From Himantopus leucocephalus (taxonomy: Eukaryota > Chordata > Aves > Charadriiformes > Recurvirostridae), in NCBI GenBank assembly GCA_003993805.1, contig RSEF01000001.1, forward strand, positions 70,234,845 through 70,298,844: 64,000 bases of DNA. Direction: 5' to 3'. A program made the translations under genes and the position numbers. Shown here one piece after another: positions 12,250 through 26,224 of the stretch. Positions within the stretch are counted from its first letter, which is position 1. Each line of letters opens with the position of its first letter. Below the pieces are notes generated by a model. It saw only the letters and a list, made by a program, of their open reading frames with translations, ran no database searches and was not told the DNA's origin.

Positions 12250-15200
12250 CCCCTTCCCCGATCCCACTACACTTTCACGTACTGACAAAAATGCCCCTTG
12301 AAGATATCTGTGGAATTTGTTTCATTTGCACTATATTTGCCAGCTGGCAATGTAAACAAAAATGTTCTTGCAGAGAAGGGTATTAGACTATTAGGGAACA
12401 GCTCAGAGAGGAAATTTTGTCAGAGATACATGTAGAGGCTTTTTTTATTATTATTTCTGCAGCATTCTGGGATTCTTGAAATTCCCAGACACTCCATTTT
12501 CCTCCCTCTGCCAGACACTCAGCAGCTCATGACCTAGATGCAGCCTTGCAGACCCCCAGGGGTAGACAAGGAAAACTGTTTCTGAACCAGTTCATTTTGT
12601 AACTGCTTGAAAAATATGTAATAACTATCCAAGCAAATCAGTGCTTGCTATCTACTTCTTGCCGAATGAAGCACAACTGCAGACTTAAGTGCCTTGAAAT
12701 GTCATCACAGAATCTCACCAAGAAGGTGTAGTGTTTTCCAACTGTATGTATTTTATCAGAACTGCTTTGATGGGCCCCTTTTTGGGGAAAATGACTCCCT
12801 GAAAACCAGTCCTAAGAAGGGCAATGTTGTCTGGCATTTTTGAAATAGCTTTTAGTCTTGAAGCTCTGGAGAAAATCGGTGTGCATTTGTTAAATTCTCA
12901 CTGCTCTTTAGAAAAACACAATAGTTATATTCTGTTAAGTGATCTCTTACTACAGTGAAATCTACTCGTACTTTTTAGTTCATTTACAACTATCATTGTT
13001 GCCGTACAAAATCATTCCGATACACCCTCTTTGCATTTTGTTTTCTGTTGTTTTCTTAGAATAAACCATTAAATTTGAATGAATGACAGGAAAAATGCCC
13101 AAACAGACAACCTGCAAACCCCAAAAACCAGAGAACGATGGGGATAGTGTTTACAGGCAGCATCAAATTGTAGGGAACTGAAGACCTGATTTTCCCATAG
13201 GTGCTCATGCTCTTTGACTCCTCTTGACTTCGATTAGGGTTGTGGGTGTTCAGTGTTTCTGAAACCCATCCTCACACATGCATAGGGCAGGGATTGTGGT
13301 ACTCACTTAGCTCAGAATAGATCTCCGGAGGTCTGACTCATGGTCTCTTGCTCTAATTGCTAGATGTTGCAAAGTTTGCAGGGAAATTACTATTGTTATT
13401 CAGGAAGGGTGTATTTAGCTGTGTATATATATATCCACATGCTCAACTAGTGTAAATTGCAGTAATTCTATTGACTTCTACCTGCTGAGAAACTTGTCTT
13501 CACATTTTAGTAACCATTCACATAAACTTCTGACTATTTTAACAGAAACTAGGCTTCCTTTATTGGTTTATGATTCCCTCTCCCATCGTTGCTGACTGTC
13601 CAGCCACAGTAACCATGTGTAAATAGACACACCATCATGCTTTCTACTTAATAGCTGCCTTCTCAAATGAATTCACAGGTACGATCATGATTCTATCTTG
13701 ATATCACAGCTAATGATTATCACCAGGGAGTAATGTGTGTATGAGCAAGGGTGATGAGGAAAAGGTTGGGGTTTTTTTTTCACACCTTGTATATGGATTC
13801 ACTGTTTATTATATAAAGATGAATCTACAATAGGGAGCGCATTCTAATTTACAGGAGCACACACGTGTTCCTAGCAGTAATTCTTTAACTATATTAATAG
13901 CTGTTTGCCATTATTGATGTGCCAGTTACAGTAATGAGGACTGATGTACTGAAGGACTTATGGCAGGTGGAAGCCCACAAATCATAACAACTTGTTTGTA
14001 TTTCCCACAGTGCTAAAGAAATACACACAGTTATTAGTAGTTTACAATAAAATAAACTTTCTCTTGGATGCTTTCTGGTGTGATTCACATTTCAAAGTAA
14101 AAATCCAATCACATGTTTTCTCTAAGACAATAACTAGGTTATTTTGTTCAACATGAAAGCAAATGCTTGCTAATGGCATAATGCAGATCGCTGTTGCATG
14201 CAATATTTTGGTTTTGCTCATGCTAGTTCAGGAAACGTCAAATAAAAGACAAATTTTTAACAGGTCTCTGCAGCAAATACAAGTATAAAAAACTGCTCTG
14301 CAAGCAAATTCTGATTCAAAAATCACTGCCACTTCTTTCCTCTTCCTTATACGTACATCTTCAGCACAGATTGCATGGGGAGCAGATAAAGCAGCTGCAG
14401 AAGAAATGTCACACTCACTCCAAAGAGGCCAAATGTTGAACTGAGGACACTTTCACCCTAGTGAAAAAATGGCCCAACTAAAAAGAAACCAGCATTGTTT
14501 TCACAGGGTACTGCTGTTGACTTTCCTTTTTTCATGTCAGCTTCATTGTACAATATATCCTTCCTTTTATTTTTTTTTTCTTCTCTATTTTACAACAAAA
14601 AGGCAAGATGTACTCTGTACTGGCAGTTGCTCTGAGAATTGCACTTACAGATTGTTGTAGTTACAGCAAAGTCAAAGCTGGAGTGCAAAGATCTGCTTCT
14701 TTATTGCAGATGGAAGAACTGACTTGGAAAAAATAAAGAACAGGCTGACTTCTATGTTATAACTTAAACCAAATCCAAATTCTGATGTTGAGGAAAGCTA
14801 AAATATGTATGATTTAAATCTTGCTAGGCCTGACCAAAAATAAATTCCTGCCAATTATGTTTTGATGAACAAAAAGCATTTGTGTGCGTGTGTGTTAAGA
14901 CTAGTCCTTCTTTGAACTTCTGTTACTGGTTGTTTTTCTTCATGTTTGTGATTCCTGATGAAGGAATGCAACAATTTTGAAATCTATCTGGAAAGGCAAT
15001 AAATTATAAAGTTAATTTAAGCAAAATTTCATAACCCCTCTATTTTCTTCAAACCTTTTACTGAGTTTTGCTTATTCCCAAGATTTGGGCAAGCAGCCTC
15101 ACATTTTTCAGCATTAATCAGAACCAAGCATCCATGTCTTCTTGCAGTCCAGGCTACAATCACTTCTGAAGCAAAGAATGGGATCTAGGTGCCCAGGTAA

Positions 15201-15830
15201 GACCTCTGGGCTGCAGCTACCACTCTAGAAAGGATAGTCTTGCACAGGTTTTGTCATGTCTGCCAGCCTTGTGGAGATGTCTCAGACAGCATGCAATGTC
15301 CAAGTTGACATGAGAGGCCTGTGTCTGGGCACCAGAATTGTTCTCAAGGTGTCTAGACATCAGCTGTCACTACTACTCCCTCCAGGGAAGGGGTTGTGAT
15401 GTTTCATTTTTTTCCTTTCTGCCTTTAATGTTCTCCACAGCTGCTCAATCAATATGTCCTGATGCTTTTATGACATTTGTTCTTGACCTACGGAACCTTC
15501 ATTTCAATCCTGGCCTCAAATGGTTTCCTGTAAAAGGCCTCTCTGGATTTATTGTTTGACTTGTACCAGCCTTTTCTGGTCACTTCTACACCCTGATCCT
15601 GTGACACAAAACCTTGTGTCCAGTTGTAATTAGTTTTTGTTTTGATTCATCTTAGATATTAAAAAAAAGTTTGGAATCCAATCCTTCAGCATTGGGCTGA
15701 ATGCTCAAGCTCAGTAAATTTGCTCTTTTGTCTTTGCTCACTATGCACTCAGTGTTCAGCCTAGCACTACCTGACAAGCAGTCTTCAATCCCTTATATAA
15801 CTCCTGAAAATTTTCACTTTAATCAGGGCA
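12250..15830. other. Non-coding stretch, no gene seen
   Basis: No credible coding frame. About 13195-13275 ('tgactcctcttgacttcgat', then 'gttgtgggtgttcagtg', 'ctgaaacccatcctc') resembles an old dispersed amniote repeat usually seen as 'tgactccaatgggagtt...gggtgctcagcacctctgaaa'. I hold that only weakly. Confidence 0.55.
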
Positions 15831-15834
15831 TTGA

Positions 15835-15960
15835 GAGCTGTGGTCTGAGAGCAAGATTAACACCTGGGTTTTCCTAAATTCAACCCCAGTGGTGACATTG
15901 ACTCCGTCTGTGACCTTGGAGAAGTCACTTGGATCAATGTGCCCGTATAAGATACAAGGC
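15835..15960 (+). mobile_element. MIR-like SINE core fragment
   Basis: The order 'aacacctgggttttcctaaa', 'ccccagtggtgacattgact', 'ccgtctgtgaccttggagaa', GTCACTT matches the tRNA-derived head and core of MIR: 'cctgggttcgaatccc', 'ctctgccacttact', 'gctgtgtgaccttgggcaag'. It is diverged and lacks a clear 3' tail. Confidence 0.55.
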
Positions 15961-16154
15961 TAATGGCCCACATGTATCTGTCAAGAGCAAGTGGTGCAGA
16001 GAAAATGAGCCATAACTAACTATGACAAGGTACAGATTTTTGTTTAAGGAGAAGCAAAAGATACCTTTGAGTCTGGTAGGGATGTCAGGCAGACAGTCTA
16101 GACTGCAGGTAAGTTTGAAAGTTCACGAACATCTACACTTGCAGAGCAATTACC

Positions 16155-16660
16155 AAGTAGGTTTCTGCAGAAGTCTATCCTGAACCTAATATTGATCCCT
16201 ATTTTTATTTGCATGCAGAGTGATGACATAGAGCACATGAATTGGAGGACAACAGCAAATTAGGGAGAGGTGTGAGCACATCAGAGGACAGGGGCAGAAT
16301 TCAGAATATTTTTGACTAATTAGACAAAAATGATGTGATTCATTAGGGACAAATACAATCAGCTGCGCTTAGGAGTAATTGTCTGCCAAAATGCAGAGTG
16401 GGGAACGAGTGGCTGGGAAGTAACGTTTCATTGACCTGGGATATAAAGGAACACAACCTTAACACCAATTAAAAATGCTGCAAGAGGGGCAAGCACTGTA
16501 AGAAAATATGTAAAAAGAGTATCTGCTATAAGCCACCTGAGAGGATCCTTCTTTTGGTACTCGTAAGGCATCATTTGGATCACTGTATGCAGTTTCACGC
16601 ACAGGACATGAAGAAAAGGATGTATGGAGTCTAAATAGCTTTCTATTCTAATTGATTCAA
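16155..16660 (+). mobile_element. Ancient CR1 LINE fragment, reverse-transcriptase region
   Basis: The block order follows the CR1 reverse-transcriptase 3' region. Around 16220 there is 'agagtgatgacatagagcac'; then 'aacagcaaattagggagagg', 'atcagaggacaggggcagaa', 'ttcagaatatttttgacta', 'cattagggacaaatacaa' and 'atgcagagtggggaacgagt'. Near 16575-16625 there is 'atcactgtatgcagttt' and 'aggacatgaagaaaaggatg', equivalent to the 'gagtattgtgtccagtt...agaaggatgt' part. It is scattered with indels and has no open frame of its own. The 169-residue minus-strand frame at 16428-16937 overlaps it and is probably fortuitous. Confidence 0.6.
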
Positions 16661-16939
16661 GTGACAAAATGCAATGGATAAATATCTTAAAGAATTTAAG
16701 TTTCATCTTCTGGTGGCTAACTCTGATGCTTTCAACAATTAGCAGATCTTGGAAGGAGGACTGGGAATTCTCCTCTGAATCTGCCCACACTGCATAATAG
16801 GCCCTTTGGACTTTACCAAAATATATAATTGATAAAGTTGGGGAAAAGGGAAAATTCCGCTTAAGGAACATTCGTGATCCTTTTTCAGTGGAGGCACAAT
16901 TGCTCCCCAAAAGGGAAAGGGAGAGTAATAATTTCATTT

Positions 16940-19900
16940 TTCAACATTTTCTTTTGATATGTATATTACTTTTCACATTTAGAGTTAATTGGTTTAAAGT
17001 GTGATTCTGGTCTCTGGCACCACAGGGGCTCTGTGTTTATTGTCTTCTTTAGTTCTAAGAGCAAGTTCGAAAGGGAATGAACAAATAATTAAAAAAAAAA
17101 GATAAATCTAGCTGTCAGTCACACAAATTCATCATCAGTCAAGATTGGCTTTTTTATTTCCTTCTGACACATTGTTACTGTTATCACTACAACTGTCATC
17201 TTTCATCACGCTTCTTATTTACTTCTTAATTGCCCTGAAAAATATTCAGTGTTTTGCAAGAAATGCTTTTCTTTGGCCGTATCTCATCATGTACAGCTAT
17301 CTTGACCTCTGCGTGATGCATAGCAAATGAAGTTAAGAGGTATCCTTAGGAAAACCTTATGCTAATATTGTAAGAACCATGCAGTACTAGCAGATATCTA
17401 GCAGAAATGGAACAGACAGTTTCTGTGACCAAAAAAGTAGGCAAAATGGCTTTAGGAAGAAGGTCTAGAGAAATCTTGGAGAATTACGTGTACTGCCTTC
17501 GCTGTTAGCGAGAGGCTTATACTTCACTGAAGACCAAACTCTCCAACAGTTGCAAAGTCCTTGTGTGACTTGTGTACAAAGAGTAACGATTGGATGAGGC
17601 AGAGAAGGGGCGACCTCAGGCATGAGCCTCTCATGTCATTCCCCGTGGTACTTCACTGGTGAGACCCCTCAGGTGGAACAATAGGAAAACACTGATAAAT
17701 CTGGGTCTTGCCAAGAGCTGGACACTTTCTCTGTGTCACTGGCCAGCTCAATGTTCTGTAAGGCTGCAGAGCTAAATAACAGTGCAAAAGGGCAGAAATT
17801 TTTGCAGCAATATATGAGGCAAATTTTAAGGATGTTTAGATGTTTACTTTCCATGTGTTACTTAATTACCTCTGAAAAACTGCTCCAAATCCTTATTGTG
17901 CTGCTTCTGAGCAAAATCCTCTGAAACTGAGAAACTTTTCAGTTTCTCGTGGGTTCCCTGAACCCTGTATTTAAGAAGCTTCCTCTAGACCTGATTCAAA
18001 CTAATATATGACAAAATATCTTGATTCTCTGAGAGAGTATGCAAGGATATAGTACAAATGCATTTTCAGCTTTCCTGGTCAAATGAGAACCCCTTTCTTT
18101 TCCATTAGTGGGATTATAAATTGCTTCTTTTATGCAGTAAATTCAAATAACTGCTGAATACATATAACCAAAAATATTAGCGGGTCTCAGATAAAGTAGA
18201 TTCAGGAATTTCTAGATGAAAGTGAGTCAAAAGGTTGTGTTGAATATAAAGGAAGAGCTTAAGACCATTAGCTCCCAGACAGTGGCTATGAAGCTCTTCT
18301 GAGCTGTTGCTCCCAACAATTTGAGAACAAATGTTTTAATCTGAAATTCTTTTGAACTGAAACTTTGCAAAGAGCAAGAACTGTTGTTACTGCTAACATA
18401 GTGGAGATGAAACCAGAACAGTACAAGGCCAGTACACCTTGTGATTTCTAGTGTTACCACTGCTCAGTCACTTTACCCCTGGCTGATACCATACTGGATT
18501 CAGCTGAAGGTGCCTGTGCCCGGTGATGACAGTGCAGTGCGGTGCTGGGGGTGATAGGGGTAGCTGCTGCACTCTAAGAAGACAAGTTGTTCAGAGGACA
18601 TGTTAAATTAAGGATTTGTTTGGTTGCCCACGTGGAAATTAAAGATCCCATGGCAAGTTTTAAAAAGAGTGGAAGATAAACCAAGAAATTATTTGCCTTC
18701 AGATCCACTGGACTGTTCAAGCATCAAACTCATTGCTTTAAAGCACATGGGGATACTTGCACAGTGTATGAAACGCACTAATCCAGCCATTTTTTCTTTT
18801 TTTTATTGCCTGGAACTGTGTAGGTTACACAATCTCTCAGCTGAGTCTCTTTGTTTAGCTTAACTTCTTTCTGAGCAGACAGGAGCCCTGCTAGCATAGC
18901 CAATTCAAAGTCTCTCTGGAGCATGGAGGAATTTTCAGCCTGAACCAACAGTTTTGCAGACAAACTGGTCTCATTTGTCTTTCTATGTTTGTGATTTGAG
19001 GGCAGTGATATCCTCCATAATCACAGCTGCACTCTCAAGACTGTCCTGTCCCTCATGCTCTCCCGCAGCTGAAGTGGTGGCAGGTATTCTAGAGCCACTT
19101 ATGACTAGTTTCAATTGCAGGTGCTGAATACAAGCCAGGCAGCTACTGCTCTGCTTAATTTTCTATTGATTTTACTTCAGAGCACCTACCTGAGAGAGGT
19201 TAAAGTCTCATAACTGAAATAAAATGATCTTGACCCTCCCCTTTAAGAAAATAAATTCTTTTTTTTTTTTTTAATTCAACTCCCATTTTCTGCAGCGGGA
19301 AAGCTGGTCACTCGTCATGATTTTTGTCTACCACTTTTACACTCTTCTTTTTTTTTTCTGTCAAGCTGACATTGTTATCAGAGCACTATTTCCAGACTAC
19401 CGATGTATTTCACTTTCACAATCTAAGATTTTGTATTGGATGTACATGGTTTATATAAAAGGTACATGAAAGAGCAACTCACAGATTGGTAAATAAAGCC
19501 TGTGGCCATAGTGGAAATGGGGGTAGCAATGGGTTACATCTAGGAAATGGAGGAAGGTTGTATCCTGTGAACCCTGGAAGGGTCTAGTAAGATGAAATAA
19601 CCCTTGAGGGCCAGAGACAAAATGTGTCAGCACACTTGCACTCTTTGGTGCATGCATCCAAGCATAAAGGCATGATGATAGTTGTCTCAGGACATGGGTT
19701 GAATGACAGGCTGATTTGGGGAAGGAAATGGCAGAGCAGACTGTGAAGGATCCTGAATTCTGATCCTCATAAAGTCCACTCTGATTGTTTTTGTGTGTTA
19801 CTTTTAGGTAGGAATCTACTGTGTATTTGGAATGTCAATGATTTTATTCTCTGTCTCTTAAATTATGCAGATAGCTCTTGAGCAACTTTGCAACAAGTTT

Positions 19901-22900
19901 CCATTTTACCATGCACACCTTGAATTTTAACCTACAGAGAGGAATATGTAGCCATTCTAAGTTACACAACATTAAAGCACTTGACAATTTTCATAATAGA
20001 AAAGCATAGGAGTTGAACGAAAATATCCATAAAAGTTAATTAAATCAAGAAAAATATTAAAATGAGAAGACTTAATGAATAAAATAATCAGGAACAAGGG
20101 AGCAGGTTACTCACTATGTGGAGATAAAACCCTTTAGAAGACATAAAAAATTAGTTCATGAGATATGGGAGTTTCCATCTTAGAATGGAGAGATAACTAC
20201 TGTACTCTTCTCTAGGTCAGATCTTTCTGAACATAAATCAGAAAACCTTCCTTGGCTCTAGCTGAACTATGATTATTTACTACAACTAACAATTTGCTTC
20301 TGATACTTTTTAAAGTGAGCTAAGTATAACATATGAAACAAAATTAAATGATAGGTTGTATCTATGTACAGTTGTATGAGTTTGGCAGTTTGTGAAAGTT
20401 TCTTTCTGAAAGGTGCAGCTGAAGGATCACTAGCAATAACTGTGTCCCCTCTGGATTGTCTAAATAGTTCTCATCGTGTAAGAAAAGACATGAAACTGTT
20501 TAACTGATTGGACTGACACAGAAAGACACATTTGGATATTTTAGAACTGAAAGCGTCAACCCTAACCATTGACTTTGGTGGAATTAGATGGGATTGACAC
20601 TGCTGAATGGGGAGCTAGAGTCACTGGCAGCGTCCAAAGAAATAAAGAGCAGAAGAAAGCAGTGCCCTTTACACAAAACCCAAAATGTATTGCAGAGAAA
20701 TAAAGGCATTGTTAATGTTGGAGTTCCATGTAAACACTTACTGGAATGGCTGAAGGGATGTGGCAGAAGCGACCTGCATTGTTGTAAGCTGAGAGAATAA
20801 ATTTCACAGGACTCTCCCCCATAAATATATTCTGGGCCCAAAGAAGTTTGACAAAGCTTGGATCTCATATGAGTTCAAGTCTGTATGAGAAGAATGCCTG
20901 CAGAGTAACTATAGGGAGGTAGTTGCTGTTATACTCATTAAAATTACTTATGTTGTATCATAATCATAGAAATAATAAGATTTCTTGATGTGTGTTTATT
21001 TCCCACTGGTACTGTGTGTTGTATTATGATAGCGTTGCAGTCACAGTGTGCTTGTTCTGGTTGAAGAGGCACATTCATTACAAACCCTTCTTTTCAGATG
21101 CTTATAAATTTCTGGAAAAGACTAATCCTTTGACCTGACATTTCCTTTGTTCTTGTCAAACAAAAGGTACTGATTGTTTTCGGTCTTTTTCTTCTGCATT
21201 TGTTAAAACATGTTGGTTGCTTTGGGGTTAACAAGCCAGTAAAAAACATCTACTTTGCCATCACATTATTATTACCCATAGATAACTTGAAATTTACTGT
21301 GTGTGTATATATATATATTATGTTTCAAGTGGCCATAATCATCAGGCCAAGCTGTCTGGGGAAATCTGAAGAAAATTTAAACAAAGCTTGTAGTGATCAG
21401 AAAACTCTCAAGCTAAATGTCATAAAAACTTGATCCAGGATTCAACCAGTTTCAGTCTTTCTTTCAAGTCACAAATAACATTTCCATTTTTAGAAGGGAC
21501 AAATTTTGTTGACTTAAATGAAATACGCATTTATCTTTTAATCCCTACTACATGGTCTTCCTGAACAACTGAAGCAAGATTTTTGACACTGAATATGGCT
21601 TTCAAGGTTTGGCTTTGTTGGCTATTATTCATCTGTCTACAATTGCTATAGCGCTAAATTCCTGATATCCTATATATACTTTGTTTGCTCCAGACGTGTC
21701 AGTGGTGGCAGGCATCGCTCTCTGAAACACAACAGCAGTTGTTTAAGAGGTGTCATTTAGTCTGTCCTCATATTAGCCACTCTTGACCTTCTGCACACAG
21801 CCATCCTTCCTGTGAAGCCCTGCTAAGATGTTTAGATGAAAGCGTGATTATCATAGCTTTCATTCCAATCAACTTTTTCATGCTTCAGGGCTCTGCATCT
21901 CGCAGCACACCACAGCCTACGCTGTACGTGTGTGCCTGCCTCAGGCTTAGGTTGGGCATTCAGCAGCAAACAGGAAGGAGAAAAAAGCCTGGCAGATCTC
22001 TATGGTCCACTATATCAATTCAAGGCTAATCTGCCAATTTCCCCATGGCGCTGCTATGAACTGAGTGATGTTTGTTAAAGCTGGTGGAATTAAGTAGACT
22101 GAAGACCAGCAGAGAGACCAAAGACCAGACCAAGCACAATCTGGACCCCAGTCTTAAAAGTTTCTGTGTTTTCCCCCCAGAAAAGCACGGATGCATACAG
22201 TTCAGATGATTACCCCATCCTTGAAATTTTGAATAGCAAATTTAAAATGCCTTGTACATTGTACTTGCTCATGAGATCCCAGGGGAAAGATATATATTCA
22301 AATACATACAGCCATGTCTGTTTAAAGACATCAGACATTTATCTTTTAACACGGGTTTCTGAATTGCACTTCTATCTAAATATACAAGCTCTCTTGTTTC
22401 TTGAAATGTGCTGAAGAATAAGTATTAAATTTTCTTCATAAATTCAGGGGTACTTCTACAGCTGGCATGAACTGTCATAGCTTTTCTGAAGTGAAAGAGA
22501 CTATGATAATTTACAGCAGCTATTCTATAAATGTCAGTAGTACCTTTCAAAACTATGTTCCCTGGCCCAGATTTACGGTTACCTTGGGAACAATTATTCT
22601 ATGTTGTATATTTAGATTCTCATTGTCACATCTTTTCTGGTACTGAATCCCAGCAGTCACTCCCACCGTAAAATCCCCTGTATGTAACATGATGGCAGAC
22701 ATGTCCCGCAGCATAGTTCATGAACAATAGAATAAGGGCAAATTGCACAACCATTTAGAAAAGGTGTTGAGAAGGGTCTGGCATATAAAGAGAGAACCTG
22801 CACAATTGAAGTAAGCAGATGTTCTACTATTGGCTTTATTGGGAACAGGAACGTGTTCCTTGTTGTGAAAGATCTGAGGGTTTAATGACATGGTCAATAT

Positions 22901-23319
22901 AACAGTACAAAAGGAGACAGAGACGAGTCAGAATAAAAACAGAGAATGATGTGGTGTAGGGAAATAATATCATGGATGCAATAAACTCCTCAAGGAAGGA
23001 ATAAGGGGATGCTACCTCTTATTCATTCCTGCCTTCTGACGTCAAAGCTCTGATCCACAAACCTGGTCTGACCACAGTATTTGGAATGATAATGCAGCTG
23101 AATATTAATTTCAAAGAGTAACTTTGAGAAAGCTTCCCATATTTGTGAAGGCCAGGAATCTGAAAAAAAGTGTGTGTATGTTTGCAATGTACATGGCGAT
23201 TCACCTGCAGGACTGTGTCTAACAAAGAGAGAAACTGGCCATACAACAGATGCAACATACAACATCCTTCTGGTGCAGAGCAATAATGAAGTACCCACTG
23301 TGCCAGGCTGTGTGAATGG
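16940..23319. other. Non-coding A+T-rich stretch, no gene seen
   Basis: Only short unsupported frames and simple A/T runs, for example TATATATATA near 21308. No RNA gene, CpG cluster or young repeat is visible up to the gap. Confidence 0.65.
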
Positions 23320-23419
23320 NNNNNNNNNNNNNNNNNNNNNNNNNNNNNNNNNNNNNNNNNNNNNNNNNNNNNNNNNNNNNNNNNNNNNNNNNNNNNNNNN
23401 NNNNNNNNNNNNNNNNNNN
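23320..23419. other. Assembly gap of 100 N
   Basis: Exactly 100 Ns, the usual convention for a gap of unknown length. The CR1 copy starts immediately after it. Open frames reported across it are meaningless. Confidence 0.99.
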
Positions 23420-23974
23420 CAGCAGGACGAGGGAGGAGATTCTGCCCCTCTGCTCTGCTCTGATGAAACCCCACCCAGAGTACTGCATCCAGCTCTGGAG
23501 TCCTTAGCACAGGAAAAACATGGCCCCTGAGCAGCGCCACAAAAATTATCAGAGGGATGGAATACCTCCCCTATGAGGAAAGGCTGAGACAGTTGGGGTT
23601 ATCCCAGCTGGAGAAGAGAAGGCTCCAAGGAAACCTTATTGTGGCCTTTCAGTACTTGAAGGGGGCTTATCAGAAAGATGGGCACAGACTTTTTAGTAGG
23701 GCCTTTTGCGACAGGATAAGGGGTAATGGTTTTAAACTAAAAGAGGGTAGATTTAGATTGGACATAAGGAAGAAAATTGTTGTGCTGAGGGTGGTGAAAC
23801 ACTGCCACAGGTTGCCCAGAGAGGTAGATGTCCCATCTCTGGAAACATTCAAGGTCAGGTTGCACAGGACTTTGGGCAACGTGATCTAGTGAAAGATGTG
23901 CCTACTCATTGCAGGAGGGGTTGGACTAGATGACCTTTAAAGGTCCCTTCCAACCCAAACTATTCTATGATTCT
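23420..23974 (+). mobile_element. CR1 LINE 3' end, left edge lost in a gap
   Basis: A well-preserved CR1 3' region. From the gap edge it reads through 'gagggaggagattctgcccc', 'gtactgcatccagctctgga', 'cctcccctatgaggaaaggc', 'ggttttaaactaaaagaggg', 'aggttgcccagagaggtaga' and 'ggttggactagatgaccttt', finishing in TATTCTATGATTCT. It extends further 5' in the element than the 8.46 kb copy, so the true left end lies in or beyond the gap. The 110-residue frame at 23557-23889 is a fragment of the element's reverse-transcriptase region without an intact domain. Confidence 0.95.
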
Positions 23975-25182
23975 AGTCAAGAAAACTTAGTTGGTTCTTA
24001 CTCCCCTATTGCTCTTCTACCCTTTGGACTACTAGAGCCCACCATGTGCCCCAGAAATGTGTTTCATCCAAGTCCAGAGTATGCACCTCCTATTATCTGA
24101 ACAGTGATGACTTCACACAGTTAAATATGTGTGACTGATAGGCTCTGAAAACAATCTTGTCCGGGCCACCTCAAAGAAAGTATGAAACTTTGAAACAGAG
24201 GTCACAAAAAGAAAATAGGAAAAAATAATTTAATGTAATGCTCAGGGTTTTATGGCCTTGGAGAACTAAAGTGCATAGTTACACTTCTGGGCACAGAGAA
24301 AGAAAGCAACAGGAGGGTCTAACAGTAAGATTTGTGTACTTGCAGATATACAAGCATCACAGACCTAATATGAATGAGCTAGCAGATTCGGCATTAAGGA
24401 AAGATGAGGAGTACAAGCCTCTTTCCCCTTCCTCCTTCCTGAAGGTCAGGTTTGGGGAGCATGGTGTCTCCAGAACATAATAGTCACCTAGCAGGTTTCA
24501 CATCCAGAGTAATGGCCAAAAAATTCACAGTCACATTGTTGCCCACAGCAGTGCCAGGCCCTTAACAGTTGGCAGAGTCCTACAGAAAGGGAGAAGGTGC
24601 CAGGTGGGAATGAAACTTGGGAATGAATCTTGTCCTTCTGGTCAACTGAGCAACCCAGTTGGATAATTACAAAGCAGTAGCAAATGCAGTCAGGCAGAAT
24701 AATTTAAAAATATATCTTAAATTTATTCTTTTCATTTTCCTTCCAATTCTTTCTTCACAAATTGCATAAATATGAACAAAGTCATCAATTAGGGTGGAAG
24801 ATCTTCAAAGTCTTTCATCAAATTCTCATTTTAAGTCTCCATTTTCATTTTGCCTTTCTTTTTCTGTCTTGTGCACTCACTCTCTTTTTTTTTTTTTCCA
24901 TTTTGCTTGCAATTACCTGCATGAAACTTATTTATATGTTTCATTTACTTTATGATTACAGGTACATTCTCATACTCCCTGGTAATTATCACTGGAGCAG
25001 GATGTGATTGGCATAGGTAATGATGGCTAGTCTCAACATAAGAATCTGCAGTTCTCTCCCATCCCCAAGAAATGACACAGAGCTTTCCTTAAAGCTTCAC
25101 AGTGAAAAGGGAATAAGGTCACCTTTGCCTAGAGACCAGGTGTTATCGTAGGTTGTAAGTCAGGTCCTCAGCTGGGGCAAGT

Positions 25183-25219
25183 CATTGTAAGTTCGGGTTA
25201 CTGTAAGTGACTTACAATG
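25183..25219. repeat. Perfect 10-bp inverted repeat, 17-nt loop
   Basis: CATTGTAAGT at 25183-25192 is the exact reverse complement of ACTTACAATG at 25210-25219. GTAAGT-like words recur in the loop and about 30 bases upstream. It could be the edge of an ancient DNA transposon, but I cannot assign a family. Confidence 0.6.
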
Positions 25220-25478
25220 TCTGAAGCTCTGCTCCCTTATTTTTATGTACTGTCTTTCCTGCACTGTTAATATTGCAGAGTATTTTATGGACACTTTTAT
25301 GTTCTACAGGTAAATGAGATGTTCTGAGATGCTCAGGGAAACTAAAAAAAAGAACCCAAACGAAAAAACCCTCTCTCATCAAGGTAACATTTATAGAGAG
25401 GAGAGTGTAGGAATAATGGGTAATAAGGCCAAACTGCAGCCAAAGACAATATCTGAGCAAAACATGCTCTGAGATTTA

Positions 25479-25565
25479 TTGTCTTAATGTTAAGAAGGTT
25501 AAGAGTTATCTCACTATGAAANTTGTCTTAACGTTAAGAAGGTTAAGAGTTATCTCACTATGAAA
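25479..25565 (+). repeat. 43-bp direct repeat separated by one N (likely assembly artefact)
   Basis: 25479-25521 and 25523-25565 are both 43 bases and differ at one position (ATGTTAAG versus ACGTTAAG). The separating base at 25522 is N. Two contig ends carrying the same sequence were probably joined without merging. Confidence 0.9.
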
Positions 25566-26224
25566 ATTGTGTCCTCAGCCAAGGGGTGGAGAAATCAGCA
25601 CCACTAGCTGTATCTGGTGCCTGCTAGAGAGCAGCATGAGAGGAAGCAGCAGGCAGGGAAACAAAGGGGAAAGGAAGTCTGGTATTAAGGAGCTTAAGCT
25701 TTGTAAGTCAAATACAAACTCAGCCAAGACAAGTGAGAGACATCCCAGTGTCTTGGCCAGTACTGGATCCAGGTCTGAGCTGCCCCATTGGCTACAGGCA
25801 GCACGTCTCCTCACTTCAGTGGTGGACTGCTGCTACAGGAGGGGCACAACAGAATTTCAGTTTTGGAAAACTGCCTTCAATAAAATCAGGTGAGTTTTGT
25901 TTCCCAGTTGGGTAATATATTTAATGAATGAAAGAATATTTAAGAGCAAATGATCTGGTATTTGCATTCAATGTTGCTTGGAATAAATCAAGAAAAGGTC
26001 CTTGTTTATACCTCCGGACAAAGCACAGCCTAATCAGCACTACATCTTCTGAATTTGCATTTGAGGACAAAGATGATGGATTTTTTTAACAATCATGTAG
26101 CCGAAATTGTGATGCAACAAATAAGAAATAGGGCTACACAATGGCTTGTTACAGATGAATTGCTGTGAGGACAAATTATAAGATGACATTTAACCTATGC
26201 TGACATTTTTGTTTGCCCTTAGAA

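Larger units (their letters stand above)
23990..26220. other. Non-coding stretch with a false duplication
   Basis: No credible gene. It contains a 43-bp direct duplication around a single N and a 10-bp inverted repeat, both listed separately. Confidence 0.6.

Noticed and set aside
16428..16937. 169-residue minus-strand frame with hydrophobic segments
   Set aside because: It lies largely antisense to an old CR1 fragment and has no family resemblance.
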